Positions 13,723 through 13,752 of a stretch of DNA of 13,752 nt are shown piece by piece; within the stretch, counting starts at the first letter, position 1, and each line of letters begins with the position of its first letter. This DNA is from JAJYSO01 sp964586655 (GTDB taxonomy: Bacteria; Bacteroidota; Bacteroidia; Flavobacteriales; Flavobacteriaceae), in assembly GCA_964586655.1 (NCBI GenBank), contig CAZPGY010000032.1, positions 1 through 13,752 of the forward strand, in the 5' to 3' direction. The translations under genes were made by a program, and so were the position numbers. A model generated the notes under the pieces. The model did not search any database, was not told the DNA's origin, and saw only the letters and a list, made by a program, of their open reading frames with translations.

Positions 13723-13752
13723 ATGTTGAACATAAAAAAATCTAATCCGATG
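13723..13752 (+). CDS. Possible 5' end of a gene running off the window
   Basis: Ten open codons (MLNIKKSNPM) begin at an ATG 29 bp after the -7 box of the outward promoter and continue to the window edge. Too little is visible to identify a product. Promoter position and the divergent arrangement make a real gene start likely. In an integron-like reading it would be the first cassette gene. Confidence 0.45.
   Translation, partial: MLNIKKSNPM

Noticed and set aside
1..13752. tRNA, rRNA, CRISPR array, intact transposase
   Set aside because: None was recognised on either strand. The only recombinase is the tyrosine enzyme at 12401-13480.

Overview
The window looks like the chromosome of a Bacteroidota bacterium, probably Flavobacteriia or a close relative. 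The base composition is AT-rich and most starts lack a Shine-Dalgarno sequence. Several upstream regions carry the phylum's promoter pattern (TTTG, about 20 bp, TAnnTTTG). The proteins are typical of the phylum: small outer-membrane barrels with MKK...NAQ signal peptides, a DUF4258 protein, a degenerate M1-like protein fused to a barrel, and a small lipoprotein.

Positions 1-1947 (+): an intergenic leader, then an alanine dehydrogenase-family gene and a DUF4258 membrane-anchored gene 4 bp apart. Positions 1967-3110 (-): aroQ followed by a Dph6-like PP-loop ATPase, with stop and start overlapping. Positions 3151-4649 (-): two related outer-membrane protein genes, each with its own promoter and each ending in almost the same terminator hairpin. 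Positions 4757-8351 (-): a LOG/TIGR00730 nucleotide-hydrolase-family gene, then a large exported M1-like protein with no zinc site and a C-terminal barrel. Positions 8523-11357 (-): uvrA. Up to here the content is ordinary housekeeping and envelope genes.

From about 11.4 kb the character changes. There is a 16-bp perfect palindrome, a strong promoter, a GTG-started lipoprotein whose C-terminal half resembles a TonB-receptor plug signature, a 70-bp fold-back element, and a 25-bp repeat also found near position 206. A complete tyrosine recombinase follows on the minus strand (12401-13480), with all catalytic residues and an extra N-terminal domain of about 75 residues.

The most interesting part is the 270 bp upstream of the recombinase. 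It holds a dif-like inverted site overlapping the recombinase promoter, a second possible core site, a 12-bp inverted repeat (CCGCTAACAACC / GGGTGTTAGCGG, one mismatch), and a near-consensus promoter inside that repeat. That promoter fires away from the recombinase into an ORF that begins at 13723 and leaves the window. An integrase divergent from an outward promoter, with a recombination-like site before the first ORF, is the layout of an integron. The protein lacks the IntI-specific patch, however, so it would be an integron-like rather than a classical integron system. This is inference; only sequence beyond the right edge can show whether a repeated cassette array exists.

No tRNA, rRNA, CRISPR array or intact insertion sequence was seen.
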